A stretch of 26,514 nucleotides of DNA, from the NCBI GenBank assembly GCA_910579015.1, contig CAJTRO010000032.1, positions 16,513 to 43,026 on the forward strand, given 5' to 3'. Source of the DNA: an uncultured Dorea sp. Its GTDB lineage: Bacteria > Bacillota_A > Clostridia > Lachnospirales > Lachnospiraceae. A program made the position numbers and the translations under genes. Of this stretch, positions 1 to 7,778 are shown piece after piece (position 1 is the stretch's first letter; every line of letters begins with the position of its first letter). The notes beneath the pieces are model-generated. The model had not been told where the DNA came from and searched no databases. It was given only the letters and a program-made list of their open reading frames with translations.

Positions 1-563
1 GCCTTCGCTTTCCCCGCAGGCTTTGCCGTCTTCCCGGCGCCCGCCGGCCTTGCCGTTCTCGCACTGCCCGCAGGCTTTGCCGTCTTCGCGCTCCCCGCCG
101 GTCTTGCAGACTTCGCCGTCTTCACCGCTCTTCCCGACGCTTTCGCCGGGGCCTCGTCCCCGGCATCTCCTATGCCGACAGCAGACGCCTCGTCTCCTTC
201 GCCCTCGCCTTCAGCGTCTTCGTCCTCTCTGGCGGCCGCTTCCTCGCGCGCTCTGCGCTCGGCTTCTCTGGCCTCTTCCGCTTCCCTCACCTTATCCGGA
301 TTGTATCTCAGGAAATATGCATAGATATCTACGATCGCCTGGTACAGCTCCTCCGGGATCGCCGTTCCGAGATCAAGCTGAGTCAGCACGGTTGCCAGCG
401 AATTGTCCTCGTATACTGGCACACCGTTCTCATTGGCCACCTCCACGATCCTCTCCGCCATATATCCAAGCCCCGACGCAACGATCACCGGCGCTATATC
501 TCTGTTCTCGTCATACCTGAGCGCAACTGCTTTCTTGTTCATGACATCATCATATTGTGACAT
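1..563 (-). CDS. FlhB C-terminal-domain protein (FlhX/YlqH-like), partial, with repetitive basic tail
   Basis: The frame opens at an ATG (561-563) behind an AAAGGAG site and runs off the left edge, so at least 187 residues are encoded. Residues 10-95 (KKAVALRYDENRDIAP, then VPVYEDNSLATVL, then IPEELYQAI) match the cytoplasmic domain of the flagellar export switch protein FlhB just after its NPTH cleavage site; no membrane part is present. Stand-alone copies (FlhX; YlqH in Bacillus subtilis) are normally only about 90-100 residues. Here an Arg/Glu/Ala helix (about 95-125) is followed by a Lys/Ala/Pro/Gly tail made of 9-residue repeats such as PAGSAKTAK. The start overlaps the 3' end of the upstream FliK-like gene by 14 bases, so the two are probably translationally coupled. 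The FlhX identity is firm; the function of the tail is unknown. Confidence 0.85.
   Translation of the reverse strand, partial: MSQYDDVMNKKAVALRYDENRDIAPVIVASGLGYMAERIVEVANENGVPVYEDNSLATVLTQLDLGTAIPEELYQAIVDIYAYFLRYNPDKVREAEEAREAERRAREEAAAREDEDAEGEGEGDEASAVGIGDAGDEAPAKASGRAVKTAKSARPAGSAKTAKPAGSARTARPAGAGKTAKPAGKAK
16..123 (-). repeat. 27-bp tandem repeat in the FlhX tail
   Basis: Four consecutive 27-base units (16-42, 43-69, 70-96, 97-123) share a core such as GCAGGCTTTGCCGTCTTC. Units 16-42 and 70-96 are nearly identical over their first 18 bases. A fifth partial unit lies at 1-15, so the array probably continues left of the window. The period is a multiple of three, so copy-number change would add or remove 9-residue PAG-x-A-K-T-A-K units without a frameshift. 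Confidence 0.8.
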
Positions 564-1974
564 TGATAGAATTTCTCCTTTCGAATATCTTCGGGAAAGC
601 GGCGGACACCTGGATCGGAACCTTATTCTGCTCTACGGCAAGATACTCAAGATCCAGATTATTCCTGCTCATGATCTTGCGGATATTCTCACGGATATCT
701 CTCTCATGCTTAGACAGCTCATCCGGATAATGGATCAGCATGTCTATCTTTCCCTTCTCATAATACAACATCATGTCAAAAAAGCCAACATCTTTCATGT
801 CAAATTTAATAAGCAGCTTTATGCCCCGCTCCTTCGAGCCGGGATTGCCGGACTCTTCATCCGGATCAACCCACATCTCGGAGAACATCGGAACACCGTC
901 CAGGATCACCGGCAGCATCACATGCATCAACGGCATGTACACGCTCTCGTTCACCAGCATACTCCTCATGACGTTCACAAACGCCTCCCGGTTCTCTATG
1001 CCTGCCTCGCCCTTCACGCCTGCCCTGATGATATTCAGAAGCTTGTCGGTCAGCTCGTTCTTTCCCGCCGCCCGGTCATAATCCACATTCGCCAGCATAT
1101 CCCGGAAATCCTTCGCCGACATGCCCTTGAAATGCTTCTGGAAGGTCGGGAAATCCATCAGCCGCTGGAATGCCTGCACTACGCTGTCGAGGCTTCCGCT
1201 CTCATATCTGGCCGTATTGAACGCCACAAGCGTAACCAGGTCGCGAAGCTTCCCAAGCTCCCGGTTATCCGCCACATATTTCCCCATATAAGGAATGATC
1301 TCTTCCTTTAATAATCTTGTATTCGCCGCATTGGAATCAAGAGAATACGGCTTGAGCTTCATCGCAAGTCTCTGAAGCCCCTCCCTGTCGTTCCGGAACA
1401 TGCGGGCCTCGATCTCTTCCAGCGTCCCCTTGATATTCTGCAAGAGATGCTTGTTGGACGACATATCGTTATACCGCTTCAGAAGTTCCAGCACGCCGGC
1501 CTTAAGCTCAACGGTCGTCGCCTCGCCCATGATCTGGCGCAGCACGTCAAAAAGCGGTCCCTGCATACGGTTCGCTCCCGCCATCTGGGACTTCAGAAAT
1601 TCACTCAGCTTCTCCGGCGACATCTCGAGCATCTGGAAAAACGCCTGGATATCTGCGGCCGTGCCCTTTCCGATCCCGGATTCTACCACATTGGCCATTC
1701 CTCCGAAGATCATCTTGCTCATAATCTCGTTCAGGCTCGGCAGATCTCTTAACGACTGTACGAAGCTTCCGAAATTAGATTCATACGAGATGCCCTTCTG
1801 ACCGCCGTCGTCACTGTTGGGATCGGTCCTTCCGTCCGCTCTTCCTACCCGGTTCGCCTCCACAGGATTCTTGATGCTCAGATCCTGTGCCTGCTGGGCC
1901 GGCGTCTGCTTGTTGTTGATCGAGTTATTGTCATATCCGACGGTTGGGGTTGTTACTTTTAAAATATTTGACAT
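550..1974 (-). CDS. FliK-like flagellar hook-length control protein (YlqG-like)
   Basis: This encodes 474 residues. The N-terminus is polar and low in complexity (Asn/Gln/Asp rich to about residue 60), the middle is helical (about 65-340), and a compact C-terminal domain (about 345-474) contains LLIKFDMKDVGFFDMM and ends PKIFERRNSINVTI. That layout, with a disordered N-terminus and a beta-rich secretion-switch-like C-terminus, resembles FliK-type hook-length proteins. The neighbour is an FlhX gene, as with ylqG-ylqH in Bacillus subtilis, and FliK proteins act on FlhB-type domains. An AGGTG ribosome site lies 5 bases before the ATG. The stop overlaps flhX by 14 bases. The FliK assignment rests on context and the C-terminal look, not on a clear signature motif. 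Confidence 0.6.
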   Translation of the reverse strand: MSNILKVTTPTVGYDNNSINNKQTPAQQAQDLSIKNPVEANRVGRADGRTDPNSDDGGQKGISYESNFGSFVQSLRDLPSLNEIMSKMIFGGMANVVESGIGKGTAADIQAFFQMLEMSPEKLSEFLKSQMAGANRMQGPLFDVLRQIMGEATTVELKAGVLELLKRYNDMSSNKHLLQNIKGTLEEIEARMFRNDREGLQRLAMKLKPYSLDSNAANTRLLKEEIIPYMGKYVADNRELGKLRDLVTLVAFNTARYESGSLDSVVQAFQRLMDFPTFQKHFKGMSAKDFRDMLANVDYDRAAGKNELTDKLLNIIRAGVKGEAGIENREAFVNVMRSMLVNESVYMPLMHVMLPVILDGVPMFSEMWVDPDEESGNPGSKERGIKLLIKFDMKDVGFFDMMLYYEKGKIDMLIHYPDELSKHERDIRENIRKIMSRNNLDLEYLAVEQNKVPIQVSAAFPKIFERRNSINVTI

Positions 1975-2001
1975 TTTTTCACCTACTCTATAATTTACTC
2001 T

Positions 2002-2028
2002 TATCCTTTCACGCCATTATGACGATAT
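2002..2028 (+). promoter_or_regulatory. Possible SigD/sigma-28-like promoter for the cheA operon
   Basis: GACGATAT at 2021-2028 differs from the sigma-28 -10 consensus GCCGATAT by one base. It lies 60 bases before the cheA ATG, in the 113-base divergent gap. The -35 at 2002-2009 (TATCCTTT) matches the TAAAGTTT consensus at five of eight positions at the standard 11-base spacing. The -35 is weak, so this is only a candidate. Confidence 0.35.
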
Positions 2029-2087
2029 ACATAAAAATAATACTTTTTAAACATATCAACATTAATAGATAAGGCGGTACTAAGATT

Positions 2088-4268
2088 ATGGATAACATGC
2101 TTGAAATGTATCTTTATGAGACAAACACTCTTATGGAACAATTGGATGAACTTTTGATAGAAGCCGAGAAGAATGCAACCTTCACAACGAATGACGTGAA
2201 TGAGATCTTCCGTATCATGCATACTATCAAGGGTTCATCTGCCATGATGGAGTTCTCTACACTGATGGAGATCGCCCACCATATAGAAGATCTGTTCTTC
2301 TATATCCGTGAAAACGGAATGGATTCTTTAGATGAATCTCACAAGAATGACCTGTTCAATCTAATGTTTCAGTCTACGGACGCTCTTCGCGTGGAGGTCG
2401 AAAAGATCGAAAACGATGAGCCTCTTAGCACTAATATCGACCAGATCATTGCAAATATTAATAGTTTTTTGGAAAAAATCAGTTCTTCCGGCGATAGTTC
2501 TTCGGATACTCCTTCTAAGGAGAGTAATGAGGCTGCCGCCAGCGCTCCGGCTGCCGACGCACAGACAATTGCCGTCATCAATCAGGAGCTTGCCGGCTGT
2601 CCTAACAGCAGTATGCCTTATTTCATCCGGATTCATTTCGAAGAAGGTTCCGGCATGGAGAATCTGCGCGCCTTCATGACCATTACCGCTCTGAACGAGA
2701 TCGACCTTCAGTTTGAACACTATCCGGAGGATGTAGAGACGAATTCCGAGACAAGCGAGACGATCATCGACCACGGCTTTTTTATTGCGCTTGCCACACC
2801 GGAAGATGTAGAGAAAGCAGTGCAGGTAATTAAGTTACAGAATAGTATACACACCTATGAAGTAATAGAGAACGCCACAGTAAAAGGCGGTCAGGAGGCT
2901 TCTGCCACATCCGGACAGTCTGCCGGCCAGGCAGCTCCGGTTACATCTCAGGCGGCTCCGGCCGCATCCCAGGCGGCTCCGGCAAGCCAGACAGCCGCGG
3001 CTCCTGCTTCTGCCGGACAGCCCGCTTCTGCCGGACAGTCGGCCGCAACTCCGGTTGCCGCACACACCGGCGCTCCGGTTAAGCAGAGCCTGATCAGTGT
3101 TAACCTGTCGAAGCTTGACAGCCTGGTGGCGATTGTAGGAGAGATCGTAATTACGGAATCCATGGTTACATCTTCTCCCGACCTTCAGAATCTGAAGCTT
3201 GATAATTTCATGAAATCCGCGCGTCAGCTGCGCAAGCTGACCGATGACCTTCAGGATATTGCCATGTCTCTTCGAATGGTTCCGCTGTCCGGCACCTTCC
3301 AGAAGATGAACCGCATCGTCCGGGATATGAAGAAGAAGCTGAACAAGGATGTCCGCCTGACACTCGTCGGCGAGAATACCGAGGTAGATAAGACCGTTGT
3401 GGACAGCATCGGCGATCCGATCATGCATATTGTCCGTAATTCCATGGACCACGGTGTTGAGACCACCGCCGAAGAACGTATCGCGGCAGGCAAGGATCCG
3501 CAGGCAGAGATCATCCTCTCCGCGGCACACACCGGAAGCGAGGTTATCATTTCTATTACTGACGACGGGCAGGGTATGGATCCGGATAAGATTCTTGCCA
3601 AGGCAGAGCGCAACGGCATCCTCACCAAACCTGCCAGTGATTATTCGAAGAAGGAGATCCTCTCTCTTCTGATGCTGCCGGGCTTCTCTACGAATGAAGA
3701 AGTAACCGAGTTCTCCGGCCGAGGCGTGGGTATGGACGTTGTTAAGAAGAATGTAGAATCAGTAGGCGGTACGATTTCTATCACAAGCGAGCTTGGCAAG
3801 GGAAGCTGTACAACTCTTAAGATCCCGCTTACCATGGCGATCACAGACGGTATGGAGGTTTCCGTAGGCAATTCCATGTTTACCATTCCGATCGCCAATA
3901 TCCGCCAGTCCTTCAAGCCGCAGAAGGAGGAAGTGATTCTGGATGCCAGCGGCAATGAGATCATCAAGTGCCTGGATGCATTCTATCCTATTATAAGGAT
4001 ACATGAATTATATAATATTGAAACTGACGTCACCAACATCGAGGACGGTATCCTGATCTGGGTTGAGACAGCTGATAAGTCTTACTGCCTGTTCGTGGAT
4101 GAGCTTCTCGGTGAACAGCAGGTGGTTGTGAAGCCGCTCTCACCGTTCCTTGGCAACTTCAATATCAAGAATTCAGGAATCGGCGGCTGCACGATCCTGG
4201 GAGACGGCAACATCAGCCTGATCCTGGATATCGGCAACTTATACGCAGCGACTCAGGGCTTATATTAA
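2088..4268 (+). CDS. cheA: Chemotaxis histidine kinase CheA
   Basis: This 726-residue cytoplasmic kinase autophosphorylates on histidine in response to receptor arrays and passes the phosphate to CheY and CheB. All five regions are visible. P1 (HPt) covers 1-130 with His45 in MHTIKGSSAMM. A P2 CheY-binding-like segment covers about 175-265. A long Ala/Pro/Gln/Ser linker covers 266-335. P3 dimerisation covers about 337-400. The P4 ATPase has an N box HIVRNSMDHG (447-456), G1 DDGQGMD (492-498) and G2 GRGVGMD (544-550). The P5 CheW-like domain runs from about 585 to 726. The start is the ATG after AAGGCGG. It is the first gene of cheA-cheW-cheR-cheB. CheY, CheC/CheD and receptors are not in this window. 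Confidence 0.97.
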   Translation: MDNMLEMYLYETNTLMEQLDELLIEAEKNATFTTNDVNEIFRIMHTIKGSSAMMEFSTLMEIAHHIEDLFFYIRENGMDSLDESHKNDLFNLMFQSTDALRVEVEKIENDEPLSTNIDQIIANINSFLEKISSSGDSSSDTPSKESNEAAASAPAADAQTIAVINQELAGCPNSSMPYFIRIHFEEGSGMENLRAFMTITALNEIDLQFEHYPEDVETNSETSETIIDHGFFIALATPEDVEKAVQVIKLQNSIHTYEVIENATVKGGQEASATSGQSAGQAAPVTSQAAPAASQAAPASQTAAAPASAGQPASAGQSAATPVAAHTGAPVKQSLISVNLSKLDSLVAIVGEIVITESMVTSSPDLQNLKLDNFMKSARQLRKLTDDLQDIAMSLRMVPLSGTFQKMNRIVRDMKKKLNKDVRLTLVGENTEVDKTVVDSIGDPIMHIVRNSMDHGVETTAEERIAAGKDPQAEIILSAAHTGSEVIISITDDGQGMDPDKILAKAERNGILTKPASDYSKKEILSLLMLPGFSTNEEVTEFSGRGVGMDVVKKNVESVGGTISITSELGKGSCTTLKIPLTMAITDGMEVSVGNSMFTIPIANIRQSFKPQKEEVILDASGNEIIKCLDAFYPIIRIHELYNIETDVTNIEDGILIWVETADKSYCLFVDELLGEQQVVVKPLSPFLGNFNIKNSGIGGCTILGDGNISLILDIGNLYAATQGLY

Positions 4269-4295
4269 AGTGTACGAAAAACTGGAGGAATAATT

Positions 4296-4769
4296 ATGTC
4301 AGCAGATACAGTAAATACAGCAAACGAAGTTATAGAAGATGGAGCGCCGGTTTCTACCGAGCGTTTCCTGACATTCAGTTCGGACGGACTCAATATCGGC
4401 GTCAGTACGAATTATGTTATAGAGATCATCACGAACCACACGATCACCATGGTTCCCCTTGTTCCTGATTACGTGAAGGGAATCATCAACCTGAGAGGCC
4501 AGATCATACCGATCATTGATATCCGTCTGCGTATGGGAAAGCCCTCTATTGAATATACGAGTTCAACCTGCATCATCGTACTGAACATCAACTCCATCTA
4601 TATCGGTATTATCGTAGATGCGGTACAGCAGGTAATGGACATTGACCAGAGCAAGATCTCCCCTGTTCCGGTCGAGAATCAGCAGGAGTTGATCAACGGA
4701 ATGATCTCTTCAACTGATCGTTCGGTCATCCTGTTCCTGGATTGCGAACAGCTCGTCCAGACATATTAA
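4296..4769 (+). CDS. cheW: Chemotaxis coupling protein CheW
   Basis: This 157-residue protein consists of a single CheW domain. It shows FSSDGLNIGVSTNYVIEII, then VPDYVKGIINLRGQIIPIID, then IIVDAVQQVMDID, which is the characteristic order of the two SH3-like subdomains. It links methyl-accepting receptors to the CheA P5 domain in signalling arrays. It lies 27 bases after cheA with a GGAGG site and 19 bases before cheR. About 28 extra polar residues precede the domain. The length is typical. Confidence 0.96.
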   Translation: MSADTVNTANEVIEDGAPVSTERFLTFSSDGLNIGVSTNYVIEIITNHTITMVPLVPDYVKGIINLRGQIIPIIDIRLRMGKPSIEYTSSTCIIVLNINSIYIGIIVDAVQQVMDIDQSKISPVPVENQQELINGMISSTDRSVILFLDCEQLVQTY

Positions 4770-4788
4770 CCTACAAAGGAGTTACACT

Positions 4789-5601
4789 ATGTTAGAAATA
4801 AAAGACCGTGATTTTCAACGTTTAGTTACATTCGTACATCAGAATTATGGAATAGATCTGTCAAAGAAGCGCCAGCTGATCGTCGGCCGGCTCTCCAACA
4901 CGATATTATCCATGGGATTTTCTTCTTTCGAAGAGTATATAGAGAATCTGCTTACGAACAAGAGGCCGGAAGATCTGGAACTGATGTTGAATAAACTTAC
5001 CACCAATTATACATTTTTCATGAGGGAAGGCGCTCACTTTGAATTATTCAAGGATACGATCCTCCCTTATCTGGTGGAGACGAAGAAGGATAAGGTCCTC
5101 AGTATATGGAGTGCGGCCTGCTCTTCCGGCGAAGAGCCTTACACGATTTCCATGATCATAAAGGAATTCTTCGGCGCCAAGGCTTCCGCGTGGGATACCA
5201 GAGTCCTCGCGACCGACATATCACAGAATGCTCTGATCGCCGCGAAGAATGCCGTCTATGATGAAGAGTCTCTTAAGGAGCTTTCACCGACATGGAAGTC
5301 CAAGTATTTCCGCTCCGCAGGCGCTCCCGGCACATATACCGTCGCGCCCGAGATCAAGTCTAACGTGATCTTCCGGACATTTAACCTGATGGATCCGATC
5401 AAGTTCCGTCTGAAATTCGACGTTATCTTCTGCCGGAACGTAATGATCTACTTCGATCAGCCTACGAAGGAAGCACTGGTCAAGCGTTTCTTTGACGCGA
5501 CGAATCCTGGCGGCTATCTTCTGATTGGCCACTCAGAGAGCCTTAATAAGGCGACGACGCCATATAAGTATCTGAAGCCTGCAACTTATCGCAAGATCTG
5601 A
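4789..5601 (+). CDS. cheR: Chemotaxis receptor methyltransferase CheR
   Basis: This 270-residue enzyme transfers methyl groups from S-adenosylmethionine to receptor glutamates, which underlies adaptation. The N-terminal helical domain (about 1-85) ends in TTNYTFFMRE, the family's TTNxTxFFR signature. The SAM-binding domain shows CSSGEEPYT (111-119), LATDIS (140-145), FCRNVMIYF (214-222) and LIGHSESL (245-252). An AAAGGAG site precedes the ATG. It lies in the che operon, opposed by CheB two hairpins downstream. No insertion or truncation is visible. Confidence 0.97.
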   Translation: MLEIKDRDFQRLVTFVHQNYGIDLSKKRQLIVGRLSNTILSMGFSSFEEYIENLLTNKRPEDLELMLNKLTTNYTFFMREGAHFELFKDTILPYLVETKKDKVLSIWSAACSSGEEPYTISMIIKEFFGAKASAWDTRVLATDISQNALIAAKNAVYDEESLKELSPTWKSKYFRSAGAPGTYTVAPEIKSNVIFRTFNLMDPIKFRLKFDVIFCRNVMIYFDQPTKEALVKRFFDATNPGGYLLIGHSESLNKATTPYKYLKPATYRKI

Positions 5602-5607
5602 ATATTA

Positions 5608-5640
5608 AGCTGCTTTTGAGGAACTCAGAAGCGGCTTTTC
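5608..5640 (+). terminator. Stem-loop after cheR, possible weak terminator or attenuator
   Basis: A 13-base stem (5608-5620 with 5624-5636, three G-U pairs) and a GAA loop start seven bases after the cheR stop. Only four T residues follow before C, so termination is probably partial. It could lower cheB expression relative to cheA-cheW-cheR. Confidence 0.45.
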
Positions 5641-5665
5641 CGTGATTATGAACATACAATTTACC

Positions 5666-5683
5666 TACGCATTAATCTGCGTA
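5666..5683 (+). promoter_or_regulatory. Inverted repeat just upstream of the cheB ribosome binding site
   Basis: TACGCA (5666-5671) and TGCGTA (5678-5683) are perfect inverted copies around a six-base TTAATC spacer. The AAAGG ribosome site follows at 5686-5690. It may be an RNA hairpin near the ribosome site or an operator; its role is unknown. Confidence 0.4.
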
Positions 5684-5697
5684 AGAAAGGACTTTTC

Positions 5698-6831
5698 ATG
5701 AATAAAATAAAAGTATTGGTTGTTGATGATTCCGCCCTGTTCCGGCAGATGATCATACAACACTTGTCAACCAAACCTAACCTCGAAGTCGTCGGCCATG
5801 CCATCAATGCATACGACGCAAAGCAGAAGATCCCCCAGTTAAAGCCGGATGTACTCACACTTGACGTAGAGATGCCCGGTCTTAACGGGATCGAATTCCT
5901 TAAGCAGCTGCTCCCGACGAATCCGCTCCCGGTTGTTCTGGTATCATCTCTGAACCTGAGTGTATTTGACGCCCTTTCTGCCGGTGCGGTTGATTTCGTC
6001 CGTAAGCCGGATATGAGTGTATCGAATTCGAAGGAGACTTTCTTCACTTCCCTTACACTGAAGATCCAGACGGCGGCAAAGGCAAAGGTCCGTATCACAC
6101 AGCCAAGCGCCTTATCTTCTTCACCAGCCGCGGCGTCTCCGGCTTTGGCCGCTCCGCGTACTGCGTACAGGGCCGCCACTCCTTCTGCCGCCTCTTCTGC
6201 GGGGAATGGACTGGCCAAGACCTCGGCGATACCATTTCCGCCTCTGCCGCGTAATGTACTAGATTCTACGATCATCGGCCTCGGGGCTTCTACCGGCGGA
6301 ACCGAAGCCACGCTTGAGGTCTTAAAGCGGCTGCCTGCCAACATCCCCGGCATGGTGATCACACAGCATATGCCTGAGGGCTTTACGGAGATGTACGCTC
6401 AGCGTCTGAACCGAATCTGCGCCATGGAGGTGCGCGAAGCGAAGAACGGCGATGTTATCCGGCCGGGGCTTGCCCTGATCGCGCCTGGCGCCAAGCAGAT
6501 GGAAGTGATCCGTTCCGGACGGAACTATATCGTTCAGTGCCGTGCAGGAGCAAAGGTAAGCGGCCACTGTCCGTCTGTTGACGTCCTGTTTACCTCTATC
6601 GCGAAGAATGTGGCCATCAACAAGGTCGGGATCATCATGACCGGTATGGGACGCGACGGAGCCGACGGCCTCCTCAAGATGCGCCAGGCCGGCGCGTTTA
6701 CGATCGGACAGGATAAGGATTCTTGTGTCGTATATGGTATGCCTATGGTTGCCTTCAACATCGGGGCGGTCTGTACACAGGCTTCCTGCGAGAATATTTC
6801 CTCCGTCCTGCTGAACCATCTCAAGAAATAA
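5698..6831 (+). CDS. cheB: Chemotaxis methylesterase/glutamine deamidase CheB
   Basis: This 377-residue response regulator removes methyl groups from receptors when phosphorylated by CheA. The receiver domain (1-125) has Asp10/Asp11, the phospho-acceptor Asp56 in LTLDVEMPG and Lys103. An Ala/Ser/Pro linker covers about 133-182. The esterase domain (about 188-377) carries the catalytic triad Ser198 (GLGASTGGTEA), His224 (TQHMPEGF) and Asp320 (GMGRDGADG); their spacing equals that of the Salmonella enzyme (26 and 96 residues). The ATG follows AAAGGA. It is the last gene of the che cluster, separated from cheR by two inverted repeats. Confidence 0.97.
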   Translation: MNKIKVLVVDDSALFRQMIIQHLSTKPNLEVVGHAINAYDAKQKIPQLKPDVLTLDVEMPGLNGIEFLKQLLPTNPLPVVLVSSLNLSVFDALSAGAVDFVRKPDMSVSNSKETFFTSLTLKIQTAAKAKVRITQPSALSSSPAAASPALAAPRTAYRAATPSAASSAGNGLAKTSAIPFPPLPRNVLDSTIIGLGASTGGTEATLEVLKRLPANIPGMVITQHMPEGFTEMYAQRLNRICAMEVREAKNGDVIRPGLALIAPGAKQMEVIRSGRNYIVQCRAGAKVSGHCPSVDVLFTSIAKNVAINKVGIIMTGMGRDGADGLLKMRQAGAFTIGQDKDSCVVYGMPMVAFNIGAVCTQASCENISSVLLNHLKK

Positions 6832-6868
6832 TTTTTTGATATAAGTCAAATTGAGGCTTTTATTTGTG

Positions 6869-6895
6869 TTATGAATCCTGAAATTATGCCGATAT
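6869..6895 (+). promoter_or_regulatory. SigD/sigma-28 promoter of the flgM operon
   Basis: GCCGATAT (6888-6895) is an exact match to the sigma-28 -10 element. The -35 region TTATGAAT (6869-6876) matches TAAAGTTT at four of eight positions at the canonical 11-base spacing. It lies about 66 bases before flgM, a classic class-III late flagellar operon. The -10 is strong and the -35 weak. Confidence 0.65.
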
Positions 6896-6961
6896 TCATA
6901 GTATAACAAGATAATATAGCAGGATAATATGTAATATTATCACTTAGAAAAGGAGTTCAGT

Positions 6962-7261
6962 ATGAAAATTTCAACTAACAATGTGATTAACAATTTCACA
7001 GACATTCGCATTCATACCAAGGAAAATTCTGCTCCTTCTGTAGTCTCCAATGACGAACACAACTTTGATGCAATTATCATACAGTCTGATCCCAGACAGA
7101 TAGAGGAGCATACATTTGCCAAGTCTTTATCCCGGCAGTTGTCTTCTGAGGTTAAGAGCACGGCGTCTGCAGATAAGGTTCAGAACCTGCAGGATCGGAT
7201 AGCTTCGCATACGTATCATATTGATACACATGCCATTGCAGCCCGGATGCTTCTGCTGTAG
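6962..7261 (+). CDS. flgM: Anti-sigma-28 factor FlgM
   Basis: This 99-residue protein has a polar N-terminal half and a conserved C-terminal helix segment RIASHTYHIDTHAIAARMLL, the FlgM signature (Y-x-ID, then IA-x-x-ML). FlgM binds and inhibits sigma-28 until the hook-basal body is complete, and so times late genes. An AAAGGAG site lies 6 bases upstream. The order FlgM, FlgN, FlgK, FlgL is the standard late operon in Bacilli and Clostridia. The SigD-like promoter upstream would make a negative feedback loop. Confidence 0.92.
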   Translation: MKISTNNVINNFTDIRIHTKENSAPSVVSNDEHNFDAIIIQSDPRQIEEHTFAKSLSRQLSSEVKSTASADKVQNLQDRIASHTYHIDTHAIAARMLLL

Positions 7262-7275
7262 GAGGATGTGCTGAT

Positions 7276-7740
7276 ATGAGTGACTTTTCAAAATTCATTA
7301 AGATCATCGAAGAGTTTATCGCTCTTTTTGATAATCTGATACCCATTGAGCAGGAGAAGCTTGATGCCGCTGTCAAGAACCGGATCACCTTCGTTGAGGA
7401 CTGTATGCACAAGGAACAGGCCGCTGTCCTCAAGCTTCGCGGCCTGGAACAGCGGCGTGAAGCCGAGCAGAAGCGGCTGGGACTGGAAGGGTACACCTTC
7501 CGCCGGATTCTTGAGGAAGTGCCGGATGAGACCGCTTCCACTCTCAGTCCTCTGTTCAATCAGTTATCTGAGCGGGTTTCATTATTCCGTTCAGTAAGTG
7601 ACAGCGCGAAGGATATCATAGAGGTCAACCTTCATATGGTACAGTCCGCCCTTGCGGCAGAAGCCCAGGGGCAGGACACTTATTCTGCGTCTGGCAAGAA
7701 GAAGGATGATAAGAAGCATTTTACAAGCCGTTCTGTATAA
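7276..7740 (+). CDS. flgN: Flagellar export chaperone FlgN
   Basis: This 154-residue, almost entirely helical protein resembles FlgN: an N-terminal helix FSKFIKIIEEFIALFDNLIPIEQEKLDAA, a charged coiled coil around EQRREAEQKRLGLEG, and a hydrophobic C-terminal helix ending in a basic tail. FlgN holds FlgK and FlgL in the cytoplasm for export; both are encoded directly downstream. A TAGGAGG site overlaps the flgM stop, so translation is probably coupled. The call rests on fold and context because FlgN sequences diverge widely. Confidence 0.85.
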   Translation: MSDFSKFIKIIEEFIALFDNLIPIEQEKLDAAVKNRITFVEDCMHKEQAAVLKLRGLEQRREAEQKRLGLEGYTFRRILEEVPDETASTLSPLFNQLSERVSLFRSVSDSAKDIIEVNLHMVQSALAAEAQGQDTYSASGKKKDDKKHFTSRSV

Positions 7741-7778
7741 GTAACACTTGATAATAGATTTAGGAGGAGATTATTTCT

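Noticed and set aside
16..123. CRISPR-like array
   Set aside because: Repeats are contiguous 27-bp coding units without spacers and encode the FlhX tail.
403..1311. 302-codon plus-strand frame
   Set aside because: It lies entirely opposite the FliK-like gene and FlhX start, has no family resemblance and is explained by the codon bias of the real minus-strand genes.
2835..3530. 231-codon minus-strand frame opposite cheA
   Set aside because: Its Arg/Gly/Ser-rich sequence is the antisense of the Ala/Pro linker of CheA; cheA is certain.
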